A program made the translations under genes and the position numbers. This document shows, one piece after another, positions 8,650-16,674 of a stretch of 64,000 bases of DNA (position 1 is its first letter; the number at the start of each line of letters is the position of its first letter). The notes beneath the pieces were generated by a model. That model worked only from the letters and a program-made list of their open reading frames with translations, searched no databases and had not been told where the DNA came from. The stretch is from CADEED01 sp041395625 (GTDB lineage: Bacteria > Pseudomonadota > Gammaproteobacteria > Steroidobacterales > Steroidobacteraceae). Where the stretch lies: assembly GCA_041395625.1 (NCBI GenBank), contig JAWLAE010000004.1, positions 248,001 to 312,000 of the forward strand, read 5' to 3'.

Positions 8650-10020
8650 TCAACCGATGAGTGAATAGATGAAGACCGTCAGCAAGGCCAGCGGCGCCAG
8701 ATAGCGGATCAGCAAGCGCCACAGGCGAAATCCCACGGAGCCCTGCGCAAGCCGGAACTGCTCGGCGACCACCGCGGGTGCCACGATCCATCCGGCAAAA
8801 ACAATGATGCATAGTCCGCCCACTGGCAGCAGGATGTTGGCGGCGAACTCGTTGAACAAATCGAAGAACGTCTTGGTCGCAAAGGGCTCGATGAACCCCA
8901 GCGGATGCACGTCGCTCAGAACGTTGAACGACAGTACCGCGAGCACCCCCAACAACCATGCGACCACTGCAGCCCATAACACGGCCGCGTGCCGCGAGAT
9001 GCTGTAGCGCTCTTCAAGCCACGATACTGTGACTTCGAGCATCGATATGGAAGACGTCACGGCGGCAACGAACAGCAATACGAAGAACAGGGCGCCGAAG
9101 TACGTTCCGCCCGGCATCTGGGCGAATACCAGCGGCAGCGTCACGAACGCAAGTCCCGGACCACTCGCGGGGCTCAGTCCGTAAGAGAACACCAGCGGGA
9201 ATATTGCCAAGCCCGCCACTACCGACACGACCGTGACCGCCGCCACGATGATCCAGGCGGCCCGCGTGATATGCAGCGACTCGCCCGCATACGATGCGTA
9301 TGCGATATAGACCGTAGCACCGGCGCCAATGGAGAAGAACGCCTGACCGAGCGCGTTCAGCCAGCCCTCGGCGGTCAGCTTGCTGAAATCGGCGGCGAAC
9401 AAGAACGTCGCTGCGGCGGAGAAGTCGCCAACCTGGCTGGCGTAGACCGCGAGACCGGTCAGCATGACGAAGAACAATGGCATCAATACCTTGGTCATCT
9501 TTTCTATGCCGGCACGAACGCCGCCAAAAGAAATGCCTGCAGTCAGCGCCAGAAAGACAGCGTGCCACGTCAGTAGTCGCGGGGCACTGCCATTGAGTTC
9601 ATCGAATACAGCCTGAACCTCGCTGGCGGAGTGATTGGCAAATGCACCCTGGGAGATCAAGGGTAGGTAGGCGAGCGTCCAGCCACCCACCACACAGTAG
9701 AATGCCAGTACGATGAACGCGCCTAGGAATTGCACGATGGCGACCCATCGCCAGGCGGGCGTTGCGCCTGATTCACGCGCCAGTGCTTCGATCGCGGCCG
9801 GCGGGCTGCGCTGCGCGCGCCGGCCAATCATCATCTCGGCCATGAGTATCGGCAGTACGATCAACGCCACGGCAATCAGATAAGCAAAGATATAGGCGCC
9901 GCCACCGCTGACCCCTAGTGAGTAGGGGAAGCGCCAGATCGTACCCAGGCCGACCGCCGAACCGACCGCCGCGAGCAGAAAGCCGACGTTGGACGACCAG
10001 CTGTCGCGTGACGCAGGCAT
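8650..10020 (-). CDS. Sodium-dependent amino-acid transporter (NSS/SNF family)
   Basis: A 456-residue inner-membrane symporter. The diagnostic N-terminal helix is NVGFLLAAVGSAVGLG followed by TIWRFPY, which carries the sodium- and substrate-binding unwound region of LeuT/MhsT/TnaT proteins. The rest is a series of hydrophobic helices consistent with the usual 11-12 spans. It is 3 bp after the ACMS decarboxylase gene and co-transcribed with 3-hydroxyanthranilate catabolism. Bacterial NSS members include tryptophan transporters, so tryptophan, kynurenine or an aminobenzoate is the likely substrate (inference from context). Confidence 0.9.
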   Translation of the reverse strand: MPASRDSWSSNVGFLLAAVGSAVGLGTIWRFPYSLGVSGGGAYIFAYLIAVALIVLPILMAEMMIGRRAQRSPPAAIEALARESGATPAWRWVAIVQFLGAFIVLAFYCVVGGWTLAYLPLISQGAFANHSASEVQAVFDELNGSAPRLLTWHAVFLALTAGISFGGVRAGIEKMTKVLMPLFFVMLTGLAVYASQVGDFSAAATFLFAADFSKLTAEGWLNALGQAFFSIGAGATVYIAYASYAGESLHITRAAWIIVAAVTVVSVVAGLAIFPLVFSYGLSPASGPGLAFVTLPLVFAQMPGGTYFGALFFVLLFVAAVTSSISMLEVTVSWLEERYSISRHAAVLWAAVVAWLLGVLAVLSFNVLSDVHPLGFIEPFATKTFFDLFNEFAANILLPVGGLCIIVFAGWIVAPAVVAEQFRLAQGSVGFRLWRLLIRYLAPLALLTVFIYSLIG

Positions 10021-10023
10021 CGC

Positions 10024-11040
10024 TCAGGCGACCTGCGCGTTGGCAGTTTGCAATCCAAAGAACTCTGCAGCGTTGCCACCCAACAAACGATCGCGTAGCG
10101 CCGTGCCGAAGCCGGGCGTTTCGCGTATCAGCTTGCCGACGCGTTCCTCGCCCAGTGGATACGGGAAATCGGATCCCAGCATGACACGCTCCGGCCCCAT
10201 TTGATTGACCAGAAACCGGAGCGCGGCCGGGTCGAACACCGCACTGTCGAGCGAAAACCGCTGCAAGTATGCCGAGGGTGGCAGTTTGGATCGGCCGCGC
10301 GCAACGTCGCGACGATGCCACGCGTTTTCGAGCCGCCCGAGCAAGAACGAAAAGCTGCCGCCGCCATGCGCGAAACAGATGCGCAGCGATTCAGGCAGAC
10401 GATCGAACGCGCCACCCAGAATCATCGAGACGATGCCGAGCTGCGTCTCAGCTGGCATTCCGACTGTCCAGCCCATCATGTATTGTGCAGTGCGATCGGC
10501 GGCCATCATGTCCCAGGGATGCACCATCACCGGGAAGCGCTCACTCGCGCAGTGTTGCAGGAACTCGATAGTCGCGGGATCGTCGAGATTGCGCTCACCG
10601 ACATGATTGCCGATCTGCACGCCCACGTGGCCAGCGCGGCGACAGCGTGTGACTTCGTCGCACGCGGCTCGCAAATCCTGCATTGGCACCTGGCACAATG
10701 CGAACATCCTGCCCTGACCGCGGTGCGCCAGCTGGAGTGCTGCGTCGTTCATACGAACGGCGATTTCGACGGCCTGGTCCACCGGCTTGTCGTAGGCAAA
10801 GAAGACTGGCGTGGCCGACAGCAGTTGCACATCGATCGCATCGCGCTGCATCGCCGCGATTCGTTGCTCGGCATTCCAGCACAAAGAATCGATGGGCCGG
10901 AACTCGGCGTCGCCCAGCATGATCATCGCGCGCTCGGCGTCGACCGGCCGCACCCACGGCCAGGGGCCCGTGCCGAACTCCTTGCTCGGGTTCGACCAGG
11001 ACTGGGGTACGAAATGCGTGTGGATGTCGATGGTGGTCAT
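10024..11040 (-). CDS. 2-amino-3-carboxymuconate-6-semialdehyde decarboxylase (ACMSD)
   Basis: A 338-residue amidohydrolase-superfamily decarboxylase. The zinc-binding HxH is at residues 7 and 9 (DIHTHFVP). Further family motifs include the metal-ligand region VMVHPWDM, FAHGGGSF and the metal-binding Asp in LGSDFPYPLG. ACMSD removes the 3-carboxylate of the ring-cleavage product of 3-hydroxyanthranilate to give 2-aminomuconate semialdehyde, diverting flux from quinolinate and NAD synthesis to catabolism. The start overlaps the end of the adjacent 3-hydroxyanthranilate dioxygenase gene by 4 bp, giving direct coupling with the enzyme that makes its unstable substrate. Length and motifs fit well; the family is also known as NbaD or AmnD-type depending on the organism. 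Confidence 0.93.
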   Translation of the reverse strand: MTTIDIHTHFVPQSWSNPSKEFGTGPWPWVRPVDAERAMIMLGDAEFRPIDSLCWNAEQRIAAMQRDAIDVQLLSATPVFFAYDKPVDQAVEIAVRMNDAALQLAHRGQGRMFALCQVPMQDLRAACDEVTRCRRAGHVGVQIGNHVGERNLDDPATIEFLQHCASERFPVMVHPWDMMAADRTAQYMMGWTVGMPAETQLGIVSMILGGAFDRLPESLRICFAHGGGSFSFLLGRLENAWHRRDVARGRSKLPPSAYLQRFSLDSAVFDPAALRFLVNQMGPERVMLGSDFPYPLGEERVGKLIRETPGFGTALRDRLLGGNAAEFFGLQTANAQVA

Positions 11041-11558
11041 GGCATTGCCTTCCCGGGGTGTATGGTGCCGCAGTGCTTGCAGCGGCGCAGTGACTCACTT
11101 GCATAGAACTTGTCGTATAGGGGTGGCAGGTCGTCGACGATGCTGCGCAGCTGGACTTCGATGCGATGCACGAGCGCATGACACTGCAGGCAGTACCACT
11201 CGAATCCGTCGAGCGCCCCGATGGGCCGCTGGCGCTCGATGACGAGCCCGATGCTGCCGGCTTCCGGGCGTTGCGGTGAATGTCGCAGATGCGGCGGCAA
11301 CAGAAATATTTCACCTTCACGGATGTGGATTGCGCCTGGTTTGCCATCCTGCATCGTGTTCAGGAACATGTTGCCCTGCAGCTGGTAGAAGAATTCTTCG
11401 AACGGATCGTCATGGAAGTCGAGCCGCCCATTCGGGCCGCCGACCACCTGGACGATAAAATCCGTGTCCTGCCAGATCAGCGCGTTGCAGACCGGTGGCT
11501 TGAGCAGGTGGCGATGCTCGTCTATCCAGCGCTGAAAGTTGATGGGTTTGAGGTTCAT
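11037..11558 (-). CDS. nbaC: 3-hydroxyanthranilate 3,4-dioxygenase
   Basis: A 173-residue cupin dioxygenase. The iron ligands align with those known for the family: His49 (RLDFHDDP), Glu55 (FEEFFYQLQGNM) and His93 (PPHLRHSPQRP). The C-terminal rubredoxin-like metal site of bacterial enzymes is intact: CxxC at 123/126 (WYCLQC) and CxxC at 160/163 (RCKHC). It opens the ring of 3-hydroxyanthranilate to 2-amino-3-carboxymuconate semialdehyde in the cytoplasm. It is coupled by a 4-bp overlap to the ACMSD gene and follows the decarboxylase gene by 18 bp. The full length matches bacterial NbaC-type enzymes. Confidence 0.96.
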   Translation of the reverse strand: MNLKPINFQRWIDEHRHLLKPPVCNALIWQDTDFIVQVVGGPNGRLDFHDDPFEEFFYQLQGNMFLNTMQDGKPGAIHIREGEIFLLPPHLRHSPQRPEAGSIGLVIERQRPIGALDGFEWYCLQCHALVHRIEVQLRSIVDDLPPLYDKFYASESLRRCKHCGTIHPGKAMP

Positions 11559-11576
11559 GATTGTTTTGACTCCAGA

Positions 11577-12350
11577 TCAATGCGCGGCACTGGTGCGCAA
11601 CGCAACCGTGCCGAGTTGTTCCATGGTCGCTCGCACATGCATCCCGGGACGCAGCGCTTCTGCCGCCGTGATTGCGCCAGTCAGGACTATCGAGCCGGGC
11701 TCGAGCGCCAGTCCCGCCGTGGCAACAAGTCGCGCTGCTGCTACGAGCGCGCGAACGGGATGGCCCAGCACCGCCGCGGTCGAGGCGTACTGCACGCCCT
11801 CGCCATCGAGTTCCAACAAGACGCCTAGATTGCCAACATCACAGACTCGTTGCTGCCACGAGCCGACCACAAAAGCCGCAGACGAGCAGTTGTCGGCGAT
11901 CACATCCGCCAGATTGAAGCGGAAGTCGGCGTAGCGTGAATCGATGATCTCGATGGCGGGCGCCACGGCTGCAACAGCCGCGAACGCTTGCGCGGCCGTG
12001 ACGCTACCGGTGAGGCGCTCACCGAGCAGGAACGCCACTTCCGGTTCCGCGCGCGGGTGTATGAAACGTGTGAGATCGAGTTCGCCGCCTTCCTCGACGA
12101 TCATCGCATCGGTCAACCGGCCCCAGATCAAGTCATCCACGCCCATCTGTTGCATCTTGGCGCGGCTGGTGAATCCCAGTTTGATACCCGCAAGACGCTC
12201 GCCCCGCTCGAAATGCCGCTCCAACAACATACGCTGCACTGCGTAGGAGTCTGCGACACTGAGGCTTTGCCCCGCACTGATTTGCGGAATCGCATGGCGT
12301 GTGCGCGCTGCCTCGTCCAGTCTTTGCGCGACTGAGATGAGATTCGTCAT
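11577..12350 (-). CDS. dmpH: 4-oxalocrotonate decarboxylase (DmpH/NbaG type)
   Basis: A 257-residue member of the hydratase/decarboxylase family. It carries GIKLGFTSRAKMQQMGVDD and FIHPRAEPEVAFLLG, where the SRAKMQQMGV block and the HP motif follow 4-oxalocrotonate decarboxylase (DmpH) more closely than the hydratase DmpE. It converts 4-oxalocrotonate to 2-hydroxypenta-2,4-dienoate with loss of CO2, using a divalent metal. The operon order supports this: the paralogue at 14277 is the hydratase, followed by F, G and H as in dmp/nah/xyl meta operons. Its start overlaps the aldolase stop by 4 bp. In those systems the decarboxylase and hydratase form a complex. Confidence 0.88.
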   Translation of the reverse strand: MTNLISVAQRLDEAARTRHAIPQISAGQSLSVADSYAVQRMLLERHFERGERLAGIKLGFTSRAKMQQMGVDDLIWGRLTDAMIVEEGGELDLTRFIHPRAEPEVAFLLGERLTGSVTAAQAFAAVAAVAPAIEIIDSRYADFRFNLADVIADNCSSAAFVVGSWQQRVCDVGNLGVLLELDGEGVQYASTAAVLGHPVRALVAAARLVATAGLALEPGSIVLTGAITAAEALRPGMHVRATMEQLGTVALRTSAAH

Positions 12351-13375
12351 GCGGCCGAATCCTTACGCGCTAGGTTCAGCGCGATGTCCTCTATCATGTC
12401 TTCCTGGCCGCCAACGGTGCGACGACGACCCAGCTCGAGCAATATATCGACGGACCTAACGCCATACTTCGCGCCGGCGCGTTTGGCGAACAACAGGAAC
12501 GAGGAATAGACGCCCGCATAACCGAGCGTCAGCGAATCCCGGTCGATACGGATTGGCGTATCCATCATCGGAACAACCAGATCTTCGGCGACATCCATCA
12601 GCTTGAAGACGTCCACGCCAGTCCTGATACTCAACCGTGCACACACGGCTGCGAACACTTCGAGTGGCGTGTTGCCCGCGCCTGCACCGAGTCCGGCGGC
12701 GGATCCATCGATGCGTACTGCACCGGCTGTGACGGCGGCGATCGAATTCGCAACGCCCATGGCGAGGTTGTGATGACCGTGGAAGCCGATTTCGGTATCG
12801 GAGTGGAGCGCAGCGCGCAAAGCGCTGATGCGTGCTGTCACATCGTCAGGGAGCATATGGCCGGCCGAATCAGTGCAATAGATGCAGTTAGCACCTGCGG
12901 CTTCCATGATCTTCGCCTGGACAACGAGCTGCTCGGGGTCCGACATGTGCGCCATCATCAAAAAGCCCACAGTGTCCATGCCAAGCTCGCGCCCGAGCGC
13001 GATGTGCTGCTCCGCAACGTCGGCTTCCGTGCAGTGTGTCGCGATACGAATCGTGCCGACGCCGCAGTCATGCGCCATCCTTAGATCATCGACTGTGCCG
13101 ATCCCCGGGATGAGCAAAGCGGAAATCCGTGCCCGCTGCATCCGCGGCACGACGGCTTGCAGGTAGTCGTGATCACTGTGCAAGGGGAAGCCGTAGTTGA
13201 CTGACGCGCCACCCAGTCCGTCGCCATGCGTGACTTCGATCAGTGGCACACCGGCGGCATCGAGTGCAGACGCGATCGTCACCATCTGTTCGATCGTGAT
13301 CTGATGACGTTTTGGGTGCATGCCATCTCGCAGGCACATATCGTGTAACAGGATCTGTCGTGGCGAGGCTGTCAT
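12347..13375 (-). CDS. dmpG: 4-hydroxy-2-oxovalerate aldolase
   Basis: A 342-residue class II pyruvate aldolase of the HMGL-like (DRE-TIM) family. The N-terminal LRDGMHP motif supplies the catalytic Arg-Asp, EVTHGDGLGG follows, and GFHGHHNLAMG gives the metal-binding His pair. It cleaves 4-hydroxy-2-oxovalerate to pyruvate and acetaldehyde. It works in a channelling complex with the acetylating acetaldehyde dehydrogenase, whose gene lies 8 bp upstream. Full length relative to DmpG/BphI. Confidence 0.96.
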   Translation of the reverse strand: MTASPRQILLHDMCLRDGMHPKRHQITIEQMVTIASALDAAGVPLIEVTHGDGLGGASVNYGFPLHSDHDYLQAVVPRMQRARISALLIPGIGTVDDLRMAHDCGVGTIRIATHCTEADVAEQHIALGRELGMDTVGFLMMAHMSDPEQLVVQAKIMEAAGANCIYCTDSAGHMLPDDVTARISALRAALHSDTEIGFHGHHNLAMGVANSIAAVTAGAVRIDGSAAGLGAGAGNTPLEVFAAVCARLSIRTGVDVFKLMDVAEDLVVPMMDTPIRIDRDSLTLGYAGVYSSFLLFAKRAGAKYGVRSVDILLELGRRRTVGGQEDMIEDIALNLARKDSAA

Positions 13376-13383
13376 GCTCGTCC

Positions 13384-14280
13384 TCAGGAATAGGCGCCGC
13401 GCGCGATCTCGTCCGCAAGCATTTCGCCTGTCTGGACTGCCGCAGCAGTCATGATGTCGAGATTGCCCGCATAGCGCGGCAAGTAGTCGCCGCGACCGGC
13501 AACCTCCAGGAACACAGAGACGCGTTTGCCATCGAAGACCGGACCATTCTTGAGTTGGTAGCCCGGCACGTATTTCTGCACCTCGGCGATCATCGCGTGT
13601 ACCGACTCCTCGATGGCTCGCTGGTCCGGCTCATCGTCCGTCAGGCAATGCACCGTATCGCGCATGATCAAGGGTGGCTCGGCGGGATTCAGAATGATGA
13701 TGGCTTTGCCCTGCTTGGCGCCGCCGACACGTTCGATGCCACTCGCTGTCGTACGGGTGAACTCATCGATATTCTTCCGCGTACCCGGACCGGCCGACTT
13801 CGACGCAACGGTCGCGATGATCTCGGCATAAGCGACGGATTGAATGCGACTGATCGCCGCCACGATCGGAATGGTCGCCTGACCACCGCAACTGACCATA
13901 TTGACGTTGCGTTCGCCGCGACCCGCATGCTCGGCAAGATTGACCGGTGGCACGCAGTAGGGGCCGATCGCCGCCGGGGTCAGATCGACCGCGACGATGT
14001 GCCGAGCAGCGAGCTTGCCGGCATTCTCTCGATGGACGTAGGCCGACGTGGCATCGAACACGATGCGGATGTCGTCGGTCGCGACGTGCGGCAGCAGCGC
14101 ATCGAGCCCGCCCGCGGTAGTCTTGAGACCGAGACTGCGGGCTCGCGTCAGTCCATCGGACTCCGGATCGATACCCACCATCCAGACGGGCTCCAGTTTG
14201 CTGCTGCGCAAGGTCTTCATCATCAGGTCCGTGCCGATGTTGCCGGAGCCGACGAGTGCTACTCTGACCTTGTTGGTCAT
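13384..14280 (-). CDS. dmpF: Acetaldehyde dehydrogenase (acylating)
   Basis: A 298-residue CoA-acylating acetaldehyde dehydrogenase. The NAD-binding motif is VALVGSGNIGTDLM at the N-terminus and the catalytic Cys lies in VSCGGQATIP. It converts acetaldehyde, NAD and CoA to acetyl-CoA, receiving acetaldehyde from the neighbouring aldolase. The ATG at 14280 overlaps the hydratase stop as ATGA and gives the family's standard N-terminus (MTNKVRVALVG). The frame stays open further upstream, but that part lies within the hydratase gene. Confidence 0.96.
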   Translation of the reverse strand: MTNKVRVALVGSGNIGTDLMMKTLRSSKLEPVWMVGIDPESDGLTRARSLGLKTTAGGLDALLPHVATDDIRIVFDATSAYVHRENAGKLAARHIVAVDLTPAAIGPYCVPPVNLAEHAGRGERNVNMVSCGGQATIPIVAAISRIQSVAYAEIIATVASKSAGPGTRKNIDEFTRTTASGIERVGGAKQGKAIIILNPAEPPLIMRDTVHCLTDDEPDQRAIEESVHAMIAEVQKYVPGYQLKNGPVFDGKRVSVFLEVAGRGDYLPRYAGNLDIMTAAAVQTGEMLADEIARGAYS

Positions 14281-15065
14281 GCCGAAAACCTTGCGCGGAC
14301 CGAGCCAAGCCCGGCAATGCGCGCCTCGATCCAATCGCCCGCCACCACAGCTGTCATCGGGCCGAGCGCTCCTGTCAGCACGACGTCGCCCGCGCGCAGC
14401 GGCGCACCGACAGAAACCATCTGTCGCGCGAGCCATAGCAGCGCGTGCAGTGGGTGACCGAGGCAGGCGGCGCCGACGCCGGTGGAGGTGACGTCGCCGT
14501 TCTTCTCGAAGCTCATGCCGCAGAGGCGCAGATCAACCGCGCCGAGAGACACCGGCCGCGAACCCAGCACATACAAGCCACTCGACGCATTGTCGGCGAT
14601 CGTGTCGACGATCTTGATGTCCCAATTGGCGATCCGACTGCCCACGATTTCGATACCAGGCAGCAAGTAGTCGATGGCACTGACTATTTCCGGCAGGGTC
14701 AGTTGTTCGCCGACGAGATCGCGCCCCAGCACGCACACGACTTCCGCCTCAGCCTTGGGCTGCAACACGCGCGAGATCGATATCGTCTCGCCATCCAGAC
14801 AATTCATGTCGGCGAACAACATGCCGTAATCCGGTTGATCGACACCCAGCTGGCGCTGTACTGCTGGCGACGTGAGCCCGATCTTGCATCCGACCACACG
14901 TCGCCCAGCCTTCTTCCAGCGCTCGGTGTTCATGGTTTGCACGCGATAGGCGGCGGACAAGTCGTCAGTCGGTAGCAGATTGCGAACCGGTGGGCAGGGC
15001 GCGCCGGAGGCATGGGCCTCGCGCAGCAGCGCCGCCGCCTGTTCGATCGCTGAGTCAATGTTCAC
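14277..15065 (-). CDS. dmpE: 2-oxopent-4-enoate (2-hydroxypentadienoate) hydratase
   Basis: A 262-residue hydratase of the same family as the gene at 11577 but with DmpE-type blocks: VVGCKIGLTSPAVQRQLGV, QPDYGMLFADM, LQPKAEAEVVCVLG, DTIADNASSGLYVLG and GAACLGHPLHALLWLA. It adds water to 2-hydroxypenta-2,4-dienoate to give 4-hydroxy-2-oxovalerate. I chose the GTG at 15065 because it forms a GTGA overlap with the stop of the semialdehyde dehydrogenase gene and gives the expected length (DmpE is about 260). Upstream in-frame codons lie inside the dehydrogenase gene. Confidence 0.92.
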   Translation of the reverse strand: MNIDSAIEQAAALLREAHASGAPCPPVRNLLPTDDLSAAYRVQTMNTERWKKAGRRVVGCKIGLTSPAVQRQLGVDQPDYGMLFADMNCLDGETISISRVLQPKAEAEVVCVLGRDLVGEQLTLPEIVSAIDYLLPGIEIVGSRIANWDIKIVDTIADNASSGLYVLGSRPVSLGAVDLRLCGMSFEKNGDVTSTGVGAACLGHPLHALLWLARQMVSVGAPLRAGDVVLTGALGPMTAVVAGDWIEARIAGLGSVRARFSA

Positions 15066-16546
15066 AGCTTGATGCACACATTGGTCAGCTCGGAGTAGAA
15101 GGCCAGCGAATGCACGCCACCCTCGCGGCCGATGCCGGACAGTTTGACGCCGCCAAACGGCGTGCGCAGATCGCGCAAGTACCATGCGTTGACCCAGACG
15201 ATGCCGACCTCCAGCGAGCCCGCGATACGATGGGCTGTCTGCAAGTCGCGTGTCCAGACGGATGCGGCAAGACCATAGCGACTGTCGTTCGTGAGCCGGA
15301 TCGCTTCGTCCACCGTATCGAACGGGGCGACGTGACAGACTGGACCGAAGATTTCTTCGCGGACGCAGCGCGCCGTTTCGGGCAGTCCGGTCAGTACGGT
15401 CGGCTCCACGTAGGCGCCGGCGCTGAGTCGCGCATCGAGCGCTGGCTTGCCGCCGCCGGCAACGATCGTGGCGCCTTCGTCACGCGCGAGCTGGTAGTAG
15501 GAGAGTACCTTCTGCTGATGACCGCGCGAAATCAGTGGGCCCATCTGAGTCGAGTCGAGCGTCGGATCGCCTATCTGGATAGCGCGCGCGCGTTCCGCGA
15601 GGGCCGCGACGAATCGCTCGAAGATAGGTCGTTGTACGTACACGCGTTCGGCGCACAGGCAGACCTGGCCACAGTTCGTGAACACGGCGCGCGCCAGGCC
15701 TTCGACGGTCTGGTCGAAATCCGCGTCGGCTAACACGATCGCGGCATTCTTGCCGCCGAGTTCGAAGGACAGCGGCTTCACTGTAGGCGCGGCCGCGCGC
15801 ATGATCGCCGTGCCAGTGCTTGTTTCGCCGGTAAAAGTGATTGCGTCTATGCCGGGATGCGAAGTGAGGAATTCACCGGTGGAGTTGGCCCCGAAGCCGT
15901 GCAGCAGATTGAAAGCGCCCGCCGGCATGCCGGCCTCATGCATCACTTCGGCGAGCAACACCGCGCTCGATGGCGTCTCCTCCGAGGGTTTGGCGATGAC
16001 GGCGTTGCCGGCAGCGAGTGCCGGCGCGACTTTCCAGCTCATCAGCAGCAATGGCAGATTCCATGGCACGATGACGCCGACGACGCCCAGCGGCCTGCGG
16101 ATGGCATAGTTGATGGCGCCGGCGCCGTCGGCCGTGTCCATTTCGAAGCATTCCGTCGGCACGTTCTTGACGAGGTCCGCGAAAGCGCGAAAGTTTGCCG
16201 CGCCGCGCGGGATATCGAGCGTGCGAGCCTGGCCGACAGGCTTACCGGTATCGGCAACTTCCGCTGCCACGAAGTCGTCGAAGCGCCGTTCCATTCCAGT
16301 CGCGACCCGATGCAGGAGATCGACGCGTGCCGCCAGCGACAGCCGACCCCAGTCGCCATGCAGCGCCGCGCGCGCTGCTTCGACGGCTTGATCCACCAAG
16401 GCTCGATCGGCCTCGGCGACCGTCGCAAGGAGTGAATCGTCGACGGGCGAGCGCTTCTCGAACAGCTTGCCCGCAGCGTGCCAGCGCCCCGCAACGTAAT
16501 TTGCAAGAGTCCTGGTGCGTGCAGCGGCTTGGCGCGTGGCGGACAT
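15062..16546 (-). CDS. 2-aminomuconic-6-semialdehyde dehydrogenase
   Basis: A 494-residue NAD-dependent aldehyde dehydrogenase with the catalytic Glu in FELGGKNAAIVLADAD and the catalytic Cys in NCGQVCLCAERVYV. It belongs to the hydroxymuconic/aminomuconic semialdehyde dehydrogenase subgroup (NbaE/DmpC type) and oxidises 2-aminomuconate semialdehyde to 2-aminomuconate. It is the first gene of the ten-gene operon. The ATG at 16546 starts the expected N-terminus (MSATRQAAARTRTLANYVAG); the frame runs on upstream across the operator-like motif at 16590, so longer starts are unlikely. The assignment over the 2-hydroxymuconic enzyme rests on the flanking ACMSD and 3-hydroxyanthranilate dioxygenase genes. 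Confidence 0.9.
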   Translation of the reverse strand: MSATRQAAARTRTLANYVAGRWHAAGKLFEKRSPVDDSLLATVAEADRALVDQAVEAARAALHGDWGRLSLAARVDLLHRVATGMERRFDDFVAAEVADTGKPVGQARTLDIPRGAANFRAFADLVKNVPTECFEMDTADGAGAINYAIRRPLGVVGVIVPWNLPLLLMSWKVAPALAAGNAVIAKPSEETPSSAVLLAEVMHEAGMPAGAFNLLHGFGANSTGEFLTSHPGIDAITFTGETSTGTAIMRAAAPTVKPLSFELGGKNAAIVLADADFDQTVEGLARAVFTNCGQVCLCAERVYVQRPIFERFVAALAERARAIQIGDPTLDSTQMGPLISRGHQQKVLSYYQLARDEGATIVAGGGKPALDARLSAGAYVEPTVLTGLPETARCVREEIFGPVCHVAPFDTVDEAIRLTNDSRYGLAASVWTRDLQTAHRIAGSLEVGIVWVNAWYLRDLRTPFGGVKLSGIGREGGVHSLAFYSELTNVCIKL

Positions 16547-16589
16547 ACTTATATAAGGTATCCGAAGGCGCCTATCGGCGTCTCGAACT

Positions 16590-16599
16590 TTGTATACAT
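16590..16599. promoter_or_regulatory. Putative GntR operator, TTGTATACAT
   Basis: An inverted repeat of the form TTGT-AT-ACAT, fitting the NTGTAYACAN motif seen upstream of other units here and the known FadR-subfamily GntR consensus (GT and AC half-sites around a short centre). It lies 44 bp upstream of the aminomuconate-semialdehyde dehydrogenase start, in the divergent region shared with the TauE-type permease gene. A TATAAT hexamer at 16619-16624 could serve the rightward gene. Confidence 0.5.
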
Positions 16600-16674
16600 A
16601 AACGTTCTTTGATGTGCATATAATAACTATATGAATACAATAATGGCAAGGAACGGTGTGCCAATGGGTCATAA

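Noticed and set aside
15066..15185. A longer N-terminus for the hydratase gene starting at 15185
   Set aside because: The extra 40 codons lie inside the aldehyde dehydrogenase coding sequence and are Arg-rich, whereas the GTG at 15065 forms a GTGA overlap and gives the family length.
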